Shown piece by piece: positions 32,426-48,499 of a DNA stretch of 64,000 bases. The stretch spans positions 15,469,293 to 15,533,292 of the forward strand of contig NC_086360.1 of assembly GCF_036324505.1 (NCBI RefSeq), written 5' to 3'. A model generated the notes under the pieces. It was not told the DNA's origin and did not search any database. It was given only the letters and a program-made list of their open reading frames with translations. Each line of letters begins with the position of its first letter. Within the stretch, counting starts at the first letter, position 1. The stretch is from Eleginops maclovinus (taxonomy: Eukaryota; Chordata; Actinopteri; Perciformes; Eleginopidae). The position numbers were made by a program, and so were the translations under genes.

Positions 32426-34227
32426 CTATTGTCAAGGAAGGAAGCAGAAAGAAGAAGAGGAATATATTACTCAGTATTAAAAGACTTTATAAAGGAAAAG
32501 GGATAGAGACAGAGCTTCAGAAGTGTATGACCAGTAGGTGAGTTCCAGAGAACGTCGCGTGAGGCTCAACCCTCCTACAGTATTCCCTGACCCATAGAAA
32601 ACAAGAACTTTGTATCTGCAAGTAATTGCTCAATGGATGACAGTGTAAAGTGTAAAACACTTAATTGGGGCCAATCCCATGATATCAATGTCAACAATGT
32701 GAATATTAACAACATTAATGCATTGTTTTGCTAATTACAACATATTCAAGTTGATAACAAGGTGAAATAGTCAAGTGTACACCCAGTTCCTTTCATTGAC
32801 ACCCTGGTCAATGTTAATAGAAAAAAAAAAAGATTTCAAGTTGTTGAATATAAATAATATGTAGTGTTTGGCACCACAATATAGTTACCTGGAATTCTGT
32901 AATGTTATTGAATTGAACCCTTGTTTGGAACGTTACCCTTTTTAATAACAAACAAGTCAATAGAGTTGTTGCTTTCCATTAAGAGTTCAAATATGTTCCG
33001 TAATGACGAAAAAATCTAAACTCGTCTATTATTTTGACAGTTCAAAACACTTATGGTGATCCGCTAACTTAGAGTAGTTCTCCACATGTTGAACAAAAAT
33101 ACGGGCCAGGGCTTTGAAGCGCGTCTGCTGCTATCCCCTCCAGCTCTCCTCTCCGTGAGGAGCAGCGGTGCTGTTGTGCTGTGGGTAGTTTGTCTTATTG
33201 AGCAAGGGCTTGCATGATTGGGAAATTATATTACAAATTCAGAGAGTTGTGCTGACCTCTCATCGCTTCCATGGGATACATTTTTTCCCAATTTCAAAAG
33301 TCTGTCAGTAGCAAAGACGCAAAAAACTAACTTTGTAAATGTGCATTGTTCGTGTTTGCTTGTTAAGGCACAGTGGATACAGTGCGTCAAGTGTATTGAT
33401 ATGCATTACTAAAACAATACATTAAAACACATACATTCTTACATTGGTCAAAATGAGGTCTAAGAAGGTCAAAGGCAACCCTGACGGGAACCCCCACTTG
33501 TTGCCCCAGCCAGCCTTGCATTACTTTACAAATATTTCAGCTCTTCCTTCCTGAGAAGTGCGGTACACGGGAGCCGAAAGGTGCCAAATTAAGGCACTGA
33601 TTGATTTAAAATTGCATCTTACTTATTTATATGGACATAAGAACAGTTGTCAGAAATCTTATTTAACCAGCTGACCAACATTTTGTAGTTTTTGGGATTC
33701 TTGGGGCTGCAAAAGAACTGTTATTGAACTGTTATTTTATCATGTATGTGGGCTGGAGTTGTGGACTGATGTATGAGCATAGCCTCTGACTGTGACACAG
33801 CTTTAGAAAGACAGGGTGTGAGACAGAAATGGGTTGACACTATAGTTCATTTTAAGGTGGAATACGGCCCAAGGGCACATTGACTAAGAGATGAAGGCAG
33901 GGGAATGCCAGTACTTGTAGTGGAAGATAAAGTTCCCACTAGTCAAAACTCAATTACTCATCAAAATAATGTCAACATGCAATGATGCTGACAGTAAAAA
34001 AAAGCAGAAACATGGAGCGTTGACTGGCTGCTAGCGATTTGGTCATTGCTGTGGTCTGTCACACACAATTAACTATGTGTTTTGTATATCTCTGTTTCTT
34101 GCCTTTTAGCCTCTCATTTAAAGCCATTTATCCCTTGAACCTATTGGGCAACTAATTGTGTAAGCTAGTGCAGTGAAGCTCTGCTAACTGTTTTTCACTG
34201 ACCAGAAAATAAGCCTTTTACTGTAAA

Positions 34228-34397
<170 letters not shown>

Positions 34398-36292
34398 CAC
34401 AGGTTGCAAATTCCATTAATATCAAGGCTGGCTACATTGGCTAAGGGCCATTTTGTACCACATTTGGATGAGCACTGCTGTTATTGGGTCTTGTACAGTT
34501 CATTGAGTAGAGTCTGGTGCTAATACAACAAAGGCTGCGGAGCAAAGTGAAGCACGTGGATACTTGTCATGATAATATTAGTATGTTTGATCAACTTACT
34601 TTCACGGTTAATCAGCTCAAATGAAAGCTGTAGCATGTGCCCTTTGTCTAAAACACGTAACACAAATTGTATATTCTTACCCCTATTTCAAATTAGGTTT
34701 TGATGAAACCTTTAAAAAGTACAAGTTATTACAACAACGTCTTTACACATTCACCAAATTCAAAAGCAATTGCTTTAAAAGTAGTTCAATGGTATGCTCA
34801 CGGCCTCGTCATCAAAAGGACTCATTTAGTGTGGCTTTTGCAATAATTTGATCCGTCAGCATTTGGCAACCGTAAATACCCCCCTGCTGATTGAGCCGAG
34901 GTTGTTTCAACAGTTCTGCACGATAGATGAGGAGAGACAAAGAGATAAACAGTCAAACACAAAGATTCATTAAGTATTCCATTAGAGCTGAATAATGAAT
35001 GGCGTTGCAATCAGTTTGAATTTGACACTGCAAAGTAAGGTTGTGTATTTCTAGAGGACAAACGCATGGAGAGAGGAGAGGAGACTTCTTGTGTTTGTTT
35101 TTTTAATTAAGGCTCCATGGAGAAAGTCAGACAAAAGTTGGACTCATTTATTTATTAATGTTCACAGAGGGCCCTTGGGTTAGTGTCTATTGCAGTCCAA
35201 AGTATCCACAGCATAAAAGCATATACTAAAATAGAAGAATGAAAAAGTAGAATAATGGCTTTCGGCTTCTACAAAGGTGTTGCCATAGTAACCTCAATCT
35301 TTCTTCCAGACGTACGTTAAAAGATGTGCAGCGCTGTACACCATTTTCTTCGTATGTTTTTTTTTGTTATTTCTCTCTCTTTGAAGTATATTTGCGAGCA
35401 ATGTGTAGATTGAGTACTGGCCACAATGACTACAATGAGGGTATTCAAATGTAGCATTTTTTACAACATGTATTATTCTAAATACCATTTCAAAAGAGCT
35501 ATTTATAGGACTCTCTATGGACCCTGAAGTGATAATGGAGCATAACATATTTTTATTTAATTTTCAAGTATTCTTTTTTCCCCATTGTCCTCCTTTTCTA
35601 AATTGTATGCACCTGTACTGCTCTGTATTGATTATTACTGTTCTTACTTCTTGTCATTGTCTGGATTATGACTTGTTTGCAATAAAAGAGCTATTTATAA
35701 GCCTTCTCCCACAATCTCTTATCCTCCTTCTCTTTCTTGCTGTATGATTGCTGCTGCGCCTGTGTAATTATTTATCAACCACATTAGATTAAAAACTATT
35801 TTATGTACTGTGAAGAGCAGGAGACAGAAACAAGATACAATAACTGAAAGATATTTTCATAATAAGAAATGTATTTACGTAGATAGATATTACAGACGTA
35901 TCTACCTACAGTACATCTATTAATGTGTTTTTCTTCTGAAAGAATTGAAGAAAATGGTGGCTGTTTTTAATGTGCATATATTGTAGGTTAGAAGTAGCAA
36001 AACAAAAACACTCTCAATGTGTGATTAGTAGTTTCCATAGAGTGCAAAAATGGATATAGTGTATTGAATGTGTGAGTGGAAAGTAAAGCAGTGAGAGAAT
36101 AATGAGGGTTGCTGAGTCTTCCTTTGTATGCCTTATTATATTCCAACAATATCACTGCATTCTGATTTACAAAACAGACATGTGCACACACACACAAACA
36201 CAGAAACCTGCCTGTTCCTCTGCAGTACTATGATTGTGAGCGCAAACATCACCACATAAATCAACCAGGAAATAAAAGCATTGAATCTTGCC
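34398..36292. other. Intronic DNA, nothing recognised
   Basis: AT-rich with a pyrimidine-rich strip around 35570-35745. Confidence 0.6.
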
Positions 36293-36474
<182 letters not shown>

Positions 36475-37499
36475 GAGCAGCAATAAATCACCAACCTATT
36501 TCCAAACCATCCCTTCAATCAAAAACAGCATCATTGATGACAGTGGTCAATTAGAGGCGATGCAGCGTCCCTGAGTAGAGATGCTACATTGTTTGAATGA
36601 GAGGTATTGATCAACTGTCTCCCTTTGGTCAAGTGTCTGGTTGCTATAAATGTCCTAGTTTGTTTTCCTTGATAACAGGAAATAGATAACTTGTTTGCCT
36701 GCTACTGCCAAATAACCTCTTGGGTTGGATGACGGATGCTGGAGGTAAGATAAAAAGAAGAGACTTTCACAAGAGAAGACTGAGAGTTCAACGCCTAAAT
36801 ATCAATGCTAACATGCTGATATTTTGCTATTTCGGTGTGTCAACATGCTCACATTTCTTTATTGTAACTGAGCGTAGCTGAGGCTGTTGTGAATCTTAAT
36901 AGTTGTGTAGTATTGAGTCAGAAAGGACTGAATGAACGAACATTTTGACCAGATGATATAGCTTGAGGAAACGATAAGGGATCACCACTGGGATTTCGAC
37001 TGATCCTGAGGGGGGCATACATTTCACACCTCACAGGTGGGAAGAAGGAAATTCTGGATTTAATGAGGACTGGCAAAAGCTGCTATTTCTCCTTCAACCA
37101 AGCATAGGGGGGGTACAAACGTCCTGCTATGAGAGAGTGAAATGGTCAGATCGATTCAAGCTGAAAGAATGCTTAAAAACCTCCTTCCTCCAGTTTTGCT
37201 TCTTCCCTGGCCATCAAAACCACCATGAAACAATACATGTTACTGGTTAAGAGGGGTTATAGGTTTGACCATGGGTCGACTCTCCCATCAAAACAGGATT
37301 AGTAATACATTTGCACAAATATTCTCTCATAGCCTTTCAGCTCCAAAGTGGTTCGCTCATTCAGTTGAACTGGTTAAAAATCCCCACTGATTGGACCTGG
37401 TCTATACGGTCTTTATTTCATGATTTATTTATTGCTGAATTCATTGAAGTCATTTAATAATGGGATGAGTCTGTGGAGTAGTTATTGGATGTATATTCA

Positions 37500-37890
37500 A
37501 TAGTTGACTACTGTATGCCTTTTCATACATAAGCAACTTGTGGTTTTGTGTAGGAAACACTACTGCTCTCAGTGTTCGCTCCATCAACAGCCTCCAACTG
37601 GTTGACGCATCTGCCAGAAAAATCAGGATCCACATCACCGCAGGACTAAAAAAGAAACTCACTGTTTTTTCTGCCACTGAATTCATAACAAAATAGTGTT
37701 CCTCGGTTGCTAAGCCTTTCAACAACAGGCTCCAATTCTTCAAAGACCTTCTCTCCCTTCACCCACGCTCTCGGTACCATAGATCCATTCCTGCCTCCCC
37801 CCTCTCTAAACCAGCCTTCAGAGTATCAAGTCTTCTCCAAGGCAGCTCTAAATTTATACACCTAATTGTTTCTGATAGCCAAAGTTAAAC
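37500..37890 (+). mobile_element. Possible decayed LINE (L2/Rex1-like) C-terminal fragment
   Basis: Short plus-strand pieces such as VGNTTALSVRSINSLQLVDA and KDLLSLHPRSRYHRSI loosely resemble the 'GN.S...R.R.I......I' and 'L..LLPSGRRYRS' parts of L2/Rex-type reverse transcriptase tails. Several stops and shifts. I may be over-reading a weak pattern. Confidence 0.3.
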
Positions 37891-38541
37891 ATAATCACTC
37901 TCCATCTTTTGTACCAATTATTGTGTTTACCATGTATAACCTATTGAGGCTTAAGGATAATTGTTAAATAGTTTGTGTATGCATTAATTCATGGTAAAAC
38001 ATGAAGACATTAAAACTATTTCCATAAGCTTCAGTACAGTTGGTCCAAAGCAGAAACAGGGAAACGTCGTTGACGGGTGATAATTCATACAGCTCATCCA
38101 TCCAAGTACCTACACAAAATCAGATGATGGCATTCATGCAGACAAAGGCACATTGTTGAACGTACAAAACACAGCTCAATTTCCTTTTTAAATGAACAAA
38201 TTAGGATGGCCCATCATCCAATGCAGAGTTATTATGTTCCCACACTCTATAAAGAGCCAGTAATTAAGCCAGCTCCTTCTCAGGGTCATCATTCAGCATG
38301 AGTGAGGAAATGACTACTAGGAATGATTTGAAGAGGGCATAGGAGGTCAGGACAAATTAGAGATGTTATACAGTGAAAGCATAATGTGGTTTTTATCCTT
38401 CAGTTTAAAAGACAGTTTTGAGTTTACCATCTGTTTGACTCCTTTAGGTGAAACAGCAACGAGCTCCAGAAAATCTCTCTCCACCCGACTGTCTTCACAC
38501 CTGGTTCCTGGCCTTTTACTCTCATTCACACAAGCTCCTCT

Positions 38542-38859
38542 CTATAGAGTGGTGCAGCGATGATGTGTGTTTGTAGGCGGACCCGGAAGTAAGCTGCGCA
38601 TGGGTTCCCTCGACAAAAAAGCAATGCGATTTCTCCATAGCATTTTGGAATATTGTAGACAATAAGATCTGTGGTCACTGCTGATGTATCTAAGGTCTTA
38701 GCACAAAATGTGATCCTTCTCTTAAATTTGTGTCAACCACAGACCTTATTTCGAGCTATTTTTCAAAACCCTATGGAGATATCCGACTGACTCTGAGACG
38801 AGGGAGCCAGAAGTGGTAAAATGCCGGGTTTTAGGACTCGTTCCTGCACCACTCTATAG
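38542..38859. mobile_element. MITE with perfect 16-bp terminal inverted repeats
   Basis: CTATAGAGTGGTGCAG (38542-38557) is exactly complementary to CTGCACCACTCTATAG (38844-38859). A TA duplication would fit a Tc1/mariner-type origin because the ends read TA-TAGAG and CTCTA-TA, but the palindromic CTATAG makes this ambiguous. No coding sequence in the 318 bp. Confidence 0.85.
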
Positions 38860-39062
38860 TTTCCTCTCGTTTACTCTCCATATCTCCACATGGATCTGTC
38901 GGTGTCTCCAATGGGCATGGCAACGAATCTGAACAGGACACTGAACATTTCCGAAACCCCTTTCCTCTGTCTATCAAGCAAACTCACACACCTGTTGTTG
39001 CAGCGGTTGACATTAATGTGACAGGAACACTGACAGACTGACAAGGATAATAACTAAGGACG

Positions 39063-39089
39063 AACACACACACACACACACACACACAG
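39063..39089. repeat. Short (CA)n microsatellite
   Basis: About 13 perfect units. Confidence 0.95.
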
Positions 39090-39498
39090 TTGATGTATTG
39101 CTGATCAGTGACAAGGCTGGAGCGAAGAGGTGCTGTCTCAATGTGAAGATGAAAGCAAGGTGACTGTGGCACTGAGCGATGATGGTGATGAACGGGGGAG
39201 GTTATCATCCTACCGTGTCAAATGTCCGCATACACACAGATGCAACAACACACAAACATGCTGTTATTTACAGCAGTGATGTGTGACCTGAAAGAGGGTG
39301 AGTTTTGACACTTGGGAGGACAGCACAAAATTAATGTGCGTGTGTAAGGGACGGAGAGGCGGAGGTTAAAGAATTAATGGAAACAAAAGGGCAGAGGAAG
39401 CAAGAGGCATATGAAAAGGACAGATATGGAAACAGCTCTTATATTTATCATAGGCTCTCACACACACAATTTGTCAAAGTATAGGGAGTGGTAATCCA

Positions 39499-41979
<2,481 letters not shown>

Positions 41980-41987
41980 GTGTAAGG

Positions 41988-42515
41988 CAGTGGTGTCCAA
42001 ACTACGGCCCGGGGCCAACTGTGGCCCGCAGGCCATTTTGAATCGGCCCTCTGCTAATTCTAAAACTATAATGCAATATGGCCCACAAATTAAACTTTTG
42101 ATGTCTTATATTGTACTTCCCAAATATATATGTTCAAATATATTAATGAGCCCAATTTTCCAATAAATTCAGTCATTTCAAATGTTAAACATTTTCTAAC
42201 AAATCTTAGTTGATAAAAAAAGCCCAATAACTAATTTCCCTAACAAGCTTGAAATTTAACCTTCATATTTACTCTTATTATCAGCAATCTGAGGCTTCTG
42301 TTTTAAGGAATGAGCTGCCAACTAAATAAATGAAACCCTAAAGACAGACTTTTTTCTTAAAGCATTTTCATGTATCGCACATTATTCACCTATATATGAT
42401 TTGTTTTGCTAACTTATAACTTAACTTTTGAGGCAATATTCACCTCTATCAGTGGCCCAGCTCTCCGTATATTTTCTGTAGGTGGCCCTCTGTGAAAAAA
42501 GTTTCGACACCCCTG
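41988..42515. mobile_element. hAT/Charlie-like MITE
   Basis: Left end CAGTGGTGTCCAAACT and complemented right end CAGGGGTGTCGAAACT agree at 14 of 16 positions. The flanks GTGTAAGG (41980-41987) and GTTTAAGA (42516-42523) agree at six of eight. The 528-bp interior shows no transposase frame. The GGCCCG/GGCCC words near the ends match the general look of Charlie-derived MITEs. Confidence 0.8.
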
Positions 42516-42523
42516 GTTTAAGA

Positions 42524-44625
42524 GCTTTTCACTCATTGAAAAAATATACAGTAGCTGTTGGAGTGTCGGTTCACTGAACATCTCATGTTGTGTGCACATA
42601 GGATCCAGCAGGCCGTTTATCATTTTATTCTTCAATCATGATTTTTGACAAGGGTTCTGTTAACTGTGGATGATTTTGTTTATGGCATGCATCCACAGGA
42701 TTAAACTGTTATCTTTTATTTCAACAGGTATATATAAAAGTGAATAAAGATGGCGGATAGTTCCTTTGTTTTTCAGTCTCTGGTGGGAAGGAAGTGAGTG
42801 ACAGGCCTGAACGGCGGAGCTTTAAAAGCTTTGGTGGGGGCGTGGTCTAAACTTGATTGACTGAAGTGGTGGTGCAGGTTGAGAGGGTAGAGACTTGAGA
42901 TTTGTAACAGTCATTCTGTACAGTAAGAAATAATAAAACCCAACAGGTAAACAATAGGTACACATTGATGAAAAGCAATGCTTGAAAACCGTGATCTGAA
43001 CTTGTCCTTTCAGCTGCTTTAACAGGCAACACTATAGTACATTTAGTGGCTTAAAGGACAGATCCATGTCTTTGATTGTAACGGGGTCCCTTTCTAGCAT
43101 GAAGTGTTACACATTGGGGGGGACATGTAAAAGCCACAGTATCTAGCTAAAAAAGGTTGACTGGGGATGAGAGGGGCTTCAATATTACGAAAAAACAACA
43201 AATATGTAAGGCAAATACCAATGTCAGAGGCTTGTGAAAAGCATACTGTAAAGCAGACAGGATAAAAAAGTGAGGTAGCAACTGAGAGAGGAAATGAAAA
43301 AAGCAGATGAAGAGATAGTAAAAATCAAATAAAGATGAAAAGAGTGTTACTCTGTCATGTTGTTATAGGTGCAAACACGCGGCGTAACAACCATATTGAA
43401 AAGTGAACCCACAAATCACTTTTAAGCACCCTTGAGTCTTTAAGCTCACTCTCCTGATTAATGCCCAACATTTGGGAGGATTTTGCCTGAAGCGCTGGTA
43501 AGAGGCCCCAGATTTGTACACATCGTAAATGTCATATTATATTTCAGGGAGGACTTGATTATGTAGGATCCCAGCTCTCTTGCCCTTCTTCCCTGCTCTG
43601 CATTTCTTCAGCAGCTTTTTACTTTTATGTTAGTTAGGTGGACCCCTTCAACCCCATGCTATCAAATCCTATCCTGAATTTCCTAAATGTATCGCTCCAA
43701 AACTTCTGAACTCTCCTCCCCTTTGTCTCTTGCCCTCTCCAGTCTGCTCCACCATTACACTGCTCTGCTTTATACCCTTCCCTCACCTTCTCATTGTTAT
43801 CCTCTCATCATTACCTCTTCCTCCTCCACACATTCACAAACACTGTTATGTCATCCCCACCTTGTATTCTGTTCCCTTATCTTTCCTTCCATTCTTCGAC
43901 ATCCAATGGCCAGCCACGTATGCCGCTCCCTCGTGTTCTGCTCATCATTACTCAAGCACTTCAGTTACGCATATTTTTCTATTTCCTGTCCGTGGCGCTG
44001 CTGCAGCCGTGCTCCTATGCTCGAGCCAGGACTTAGAAGAGAAACGCAATTCCTACAGGCTTTGCTGTGCACAAACTATTGAAAACAGGGAGCAACACTT
44101 AGAAAATATTACCCCCCAAAAAAACACTAACACATTGTTGTAGATTACACAAGCCAACCGAGATGAGTGTATCTCGTCCATAAAGGAACCTAGTAGCCAG
44201 CAGAGATATGAGGCATCTAAATTACAACTAAACAGACGCCTTATAATCGATATAGCAGTTCTAATGCATCATCAGTAATGCGCTGTTTGAGTGTTTATGT
44301 CTTATCTACTTCTGTGTATTTCATTAGCTCCAACTAATTTGTTCTCTTCCTTTTTTATAATCACTCCATCCCCCCCTGCACACAGTAAAGCAGAGTTAGT
44401 ACCACTCTCACTGTCCTCAATTTTCCTCCACTACTTTCTTTTCCCTTGTATTTCTCTCCATTTATCTGTCTTTCGCAAACACACTCTCTCTCCATCCCTC
44501 ACTACCCTTTCATTATACTATCTCAACCTCTCTCTGTATCTCTCAGTCTCCCTTTCCCTCAAGGCCTCTTTTCAGTACAATACCTCCCCCATGGAATACC
44601 TTCTGTTCCAAACCTGCAGCCCCTT
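42524..44625. other. Intronic DNA, pyrimidine-rich in its right half
   Basis: 43560-44000 and 44340-44620 are C/T-rich on the plus strand. The 131- to 199-codon frames there are low complexity and run into the CA repeat. Confidence 0.6.
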
Positions 44626-45519
<894 letters not shown>

Positions 45520-45960
45520 AAACTGGCCACATTTTACCCAGTTTTAGACCCAACAAGCCTAAGACACATGTTTTGACTCTGTCCAAAATTGGCCCCTTTT
45601 TCGACTGGTATGTTTAAGACCTTTTCGTACATGTGTAACACAGCTGTTGATGCTAACCCATTGACTGCATTATTTGGCGTGGTACCACAGGAGACTGGAT
45701 TAACAACTGATCAGGCTGTGGCTGTGGCATTCTCTACCCTGCTTGCTAGACGTCTGATACTCCTTAGTTGGAAGAAAGCTGCACCGCCGTCTCATAAGTG
45801 CTGGGTAAAGGAAGCAATGTCCCATTTTAAACTTGAGCAGCTAAAGCACACTAGCCGGGGCTCTATCGCAAAGTACTATAAGATATGGCAACCATTTCTG
45901 TCCTACTTTAGAACAAATTCTCAAATTCGTCCTCAAAGTTGCTGTATTTTTGAGTGTTGA
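45520..45960 (+). mobile_element. L1/Tx1-like LINE fragment, ORF2 C-terminus
   Basis: The plus strand encodes KLATFYPVLDP, then after a frameshift FSTGMFKTFSYMC, LTALFGVV, ARRLILLSWKKAAPPSHKCW and a final YYKIWQPFLSYF. This order is the end of fish L1-like ORF2 proteins. The last frame (45589-45957) is open for 123 codons and ends at a TGA, close to the expected natural stop. The upstream part is missing or decayed. Confidence 0.75.
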
Positions 45961-46261
45961 GTGCTGCTGTTTGTCATATGTGGAAAATCAATACACATAT
46001 TTGAATAGTAATAATAACATGATTCCACACAGAGAGGTGTAAAGACTTTAAACTAAGGAAAAGAACATTATTTGTTTGGAGAGAAAAAGATAAGATGGAT
46101 GCAGCCTATTTCAGTTTCACAATGCAAGGGGACATTTACAGATGGCTTTAGTGCAAACAAGGTCAAGACAAAGAGCCGAACAAAGATGAAGTACAAGCGT
46201 CTACACTGAATGTCAAAAAAACGTTATTGTGGAGTTCATGCACAGGACATTTGAAATCTAA

Positions 46262-46680
46262 AATTCAACACCCATATAGTTAATTATAACACTATGAAAG
46301 AGTTTATATGGAAACCACCAGCAAAGTATTAAATTAACACTTTCCAAATTGTTAACAATGTAACACTATGACAGTGTTACTATACCAACACTAAGAGTGT
46401 AAAATGTGAACACCAACACCCATAAGAACAAAACTACAGTGTTGGCTGCAGCTTCAATTATACACTGTCCTGGTGTAGAGTAAAACTACAGTAGTGATTA
46501 ATACTCTCCCATCCAACACCTTAAGAGTTAGAAATGTACACTTAGCTAGTGTTGAATGCACATTATACTGGTGTTGCATTTTGCATTAGCCTCAACCCTC
46601 TGGGAGTTATATATTAATATATATATATATACTAATATTAATCTAGTGTCAAATGTAGTGTATTGGTGTTATGATGTATA
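46262..46680. repeat. Array of AACACY/RGTGTT motifs, left flank of the CIDE-N-like gene
   Basis: About a dozen copies of AACACT, AACACC or their complements occur in roughly 420 bp, in both orientations. They include a near-palindrome at 46360-46380 with arms GTAACACT and AGTGTTAC around a 5-base loop. A short (AT)n run lies at 46609-46631. The array stops just beyond the gene's poly(A) region. Such clustering of one short word resembles subterminal repeats of some DNA transposons, but I see no clear terminal inverted repeat or target duplication. Confidence 0.55.
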
Positions 46681-46741
46681 ACAAACTGACATTAAAAGTT
46701 ACAATGAGAAATAAATCATTCCAGATATCAGCATAAAGTGC

Positions 46742-46747
46742 TTTATT
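46742..46747 (-). terminator. Poly(A) signal AATAAA for the CIDE-N-like gene
   Basis: The plus strand reads TTTATT, giving AATAAA on the minus strand about 620 bases after the stop codon at 47370. The 3' UTR so defined is partly made of an imperfect (TG)n tract (about 46980-47140 in plus coordinates). It is the best-placed hexamer downstream of the stop, but poly(A) hexamers also occur by chance in AT-rich DNA. Confidence 0.45.
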
Positions 46748-46979
46748 TGAATGGTGACATGTCTCTTGAAATTGACAAATTCTCACAATATTCAATTAAA
46801 CCAACATTCAATATTGTTGAACAGCAAAAATGTACATGTACAAAAATAAATAAATAACCCTCTATGGCACGGCAGGCAACAAACAACCTTTTTGGACCTC
46901 AACTGCTTCCTGAGGTTCCACACAGAATCGGAAATCAAAGTGTGCTTTTTCAAAAAGAGAAACACTGATTCAGACAATA

Positions 46980-47140
46980 ATCCACACAAACACACATTCA
47001 GACACACTGAAACGCACTCACATTCGCATACACATGCCCACAACACACACATACACACCAATAACACACACGCTATCCCACACGCACACACACACACGCT
47101 CACAACACACACGCCCCCACACGCGCACCCACACCCACAG
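46980..47140. repeat. Imperfect CA-rich tract
   Basis: Degenerate ACACAC/ACGC/ACCC units. It would lie in the 3' UTR of the CIDE-N-like gene on the minus strand as a GU-rich stretch. Confidence 0.9.
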
Positions 47141-47369
47141 TGTTTCAGTAGTGAGGGAACAATGACAGCACTTAGCTGTCTAAGACAACATAAAAAAGAG
47201 TGTCATTGCCACAAAGTTATCACATATGTTGGAGTATGTCAAGGTATTGCGTATGCTGTTACGTTTGATACCATAACAATGGCCTTCACCTGGGTTCTGA
47301 ATGAGATGACTGTAATGTTCATCCTGAGTGAACAGAGTCTGAGCTGATGTTTTGTCAGTGAGACGCATC

Positions 47370-48008
47370 CTACAGTAATGGTTTGCACTGAAAGATTCCA
47401 CATATCCAAGAAGGATAAAGTTCATCCTTGATGACAAAGCATATTCCACTGGTAGTCAGTAGATCTGGAAACGCGTAGTCGTCCACCTCTGTGCCAGTCT
47501 CATCCTCCACTGATAAGATGTTGTCCACAGGGATGGAAAACCTCTCTTTCACTAAAAGGATTGAAGACCAAATATAAGTTTAAATCATTAACAGTTGACT
47601 ATCATCTTCAGCAGAAGAGATGAGCAAGAGCCCTATATGGGTAAAATTGAGATACACAACAACATGTGTTATTCCACAAGTTATTAGATTTTTCACATGA
47701 TGCATCACAACTTCCCCCGTTTAAGCAAGCAAATACTCAAAACGTGTAAGGGTGGCATAATACAAATTGGAACTGTCTTTAGATAAATAAATTCTAATTT
47801 ATGCTCTGATTGTTCTTTTAGTTTTTTTATCTTTAAGCTGAGAGCTAACGTTATTTTCAAATTAACTAATGTTAGCTAACTGGGGAACAAATTAAATTAA
47901 ATGTAACGTTATCTAGATAACTTATCGTCACTTACTGGCTGCAGTCTGTCGAAGCCACACGGTCGACACTTGCTGCAAGACGGACTGATTGCTGCTTCCA
48001 TTAGACAT
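47370..48008 (-). CDS. Small spliced gene with a CIDE-N/CAD-like domain (84 codons; exons 48008-47936 and 47551-47370)
   Basis: Coding exon A runs from ATG at 48008 down to 47936 and ends GCC A before a GTAAGTGAC donor. Coding exon B starts at 47551 after a CCTTTTAG acceptor and ends at TAG (47372-47370). Joining them keeps one frame of 84 codons. Residues 1-24 read MSNGSSNQSVLQQVSTVWLR then QTAA. Residues 28-67 contain FSIPVDNILSVEDETG, TEVDDYAF and ICFVIKDE, which resemble the 'EDGTxVDDEEFF' core of CIDE-N/CAD ubiquitin-like domains (known from DFF40/DFF45 and CIDE proteins). The last 17 residues look like read-through beyond a domain end, so a longer ancestor may have lost a later exon. 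I recall unnamed teleost-expanded proteins with this N-terminus, but cannot verify that. Function unknown; it lies in a host intron in the same orientation as grid2. Confidence 0.6.
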
Positions 48009-48022
48009 AGAAGAAGAACATG
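47936..48022 (-). other. Exon 2 of the CIDE-N-like gene, including a short 5' UTR and an upstream mini-ORF
   Basis: A pyrimidine-rich acceptor (CCTTTTCCTTTCTAG) precedes position 48022. The exon begins CATGTTCTTCTTCTATG. The first ATG opens a mini-frame of only six codons that overlaps the main ATG at 48008 and could damp translation. The exon ends at 47936 before a consensus GTAAGT donor. Confidence 0.55.
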
Positions 48023-48383
48023 CTAGAAAGGAAAAGGCGGCAATTATCGAACAGTTTTATTACGGACACTAGATTTTGTTAGCTCGCTGTCGAACTAACG
48101 ATAGACATGTGCAATACATTGGTCTTCGTAATGATTACATTTTATGTTACATATCTAATGTTAATTTGATATCCATATCTAATTTGACAGCTTAGCAAGC
48201 AAGCATTGACTGTATGGTCCGTGCACATGCATCTGGTCCGTGCTCCTGCAGGTACAGTCAAATAGTATTAGCAAGCTAGTAACAAAAACATTATTATGCT
48301 ATCTACCACACACAACTGTATTTTCAAGCAAAATTAATGTAAGCTATCTGGGGAACAAATTATGAAACGTAGCGATAACTTAC

Positions 48384-48480
48384 CGTTATTGACTGCGGTC
48401 TCTCGAGACTGACGGTTGCATCGAAAAGATGTCGGAGATCGAAATAATGTCACGCACATCACGTAAAAGTACCCGGATTG
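48384..48480 (-). other. Probable 5' untranslated exon and promoter-proximal region of the CIDE-N-like gene
   Basis: A strong donor (ACG|GTAAGTTATC) ends this exon at 48384 on the minus strand. Upstream sequence is CpG-richer than its surroundings (for example CCGTCAGTCTCGAGAGACCGCAG). No TATA box is obvious and the transcription start is a guess. The exon end and its donor resemble those of exon 2, as if one arose by duplication of the other. Confidence 0.4.
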
Positions 48481-48499
48481 AGAAAACACACTATCCGTC

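Noticed and set aside
32193..32541. Plus-strand open frames of 95 and 104 codons over the grid2 exon
   Set aside because: They are antisense shadows; the minus strand has the recognisable protein and splice sites.
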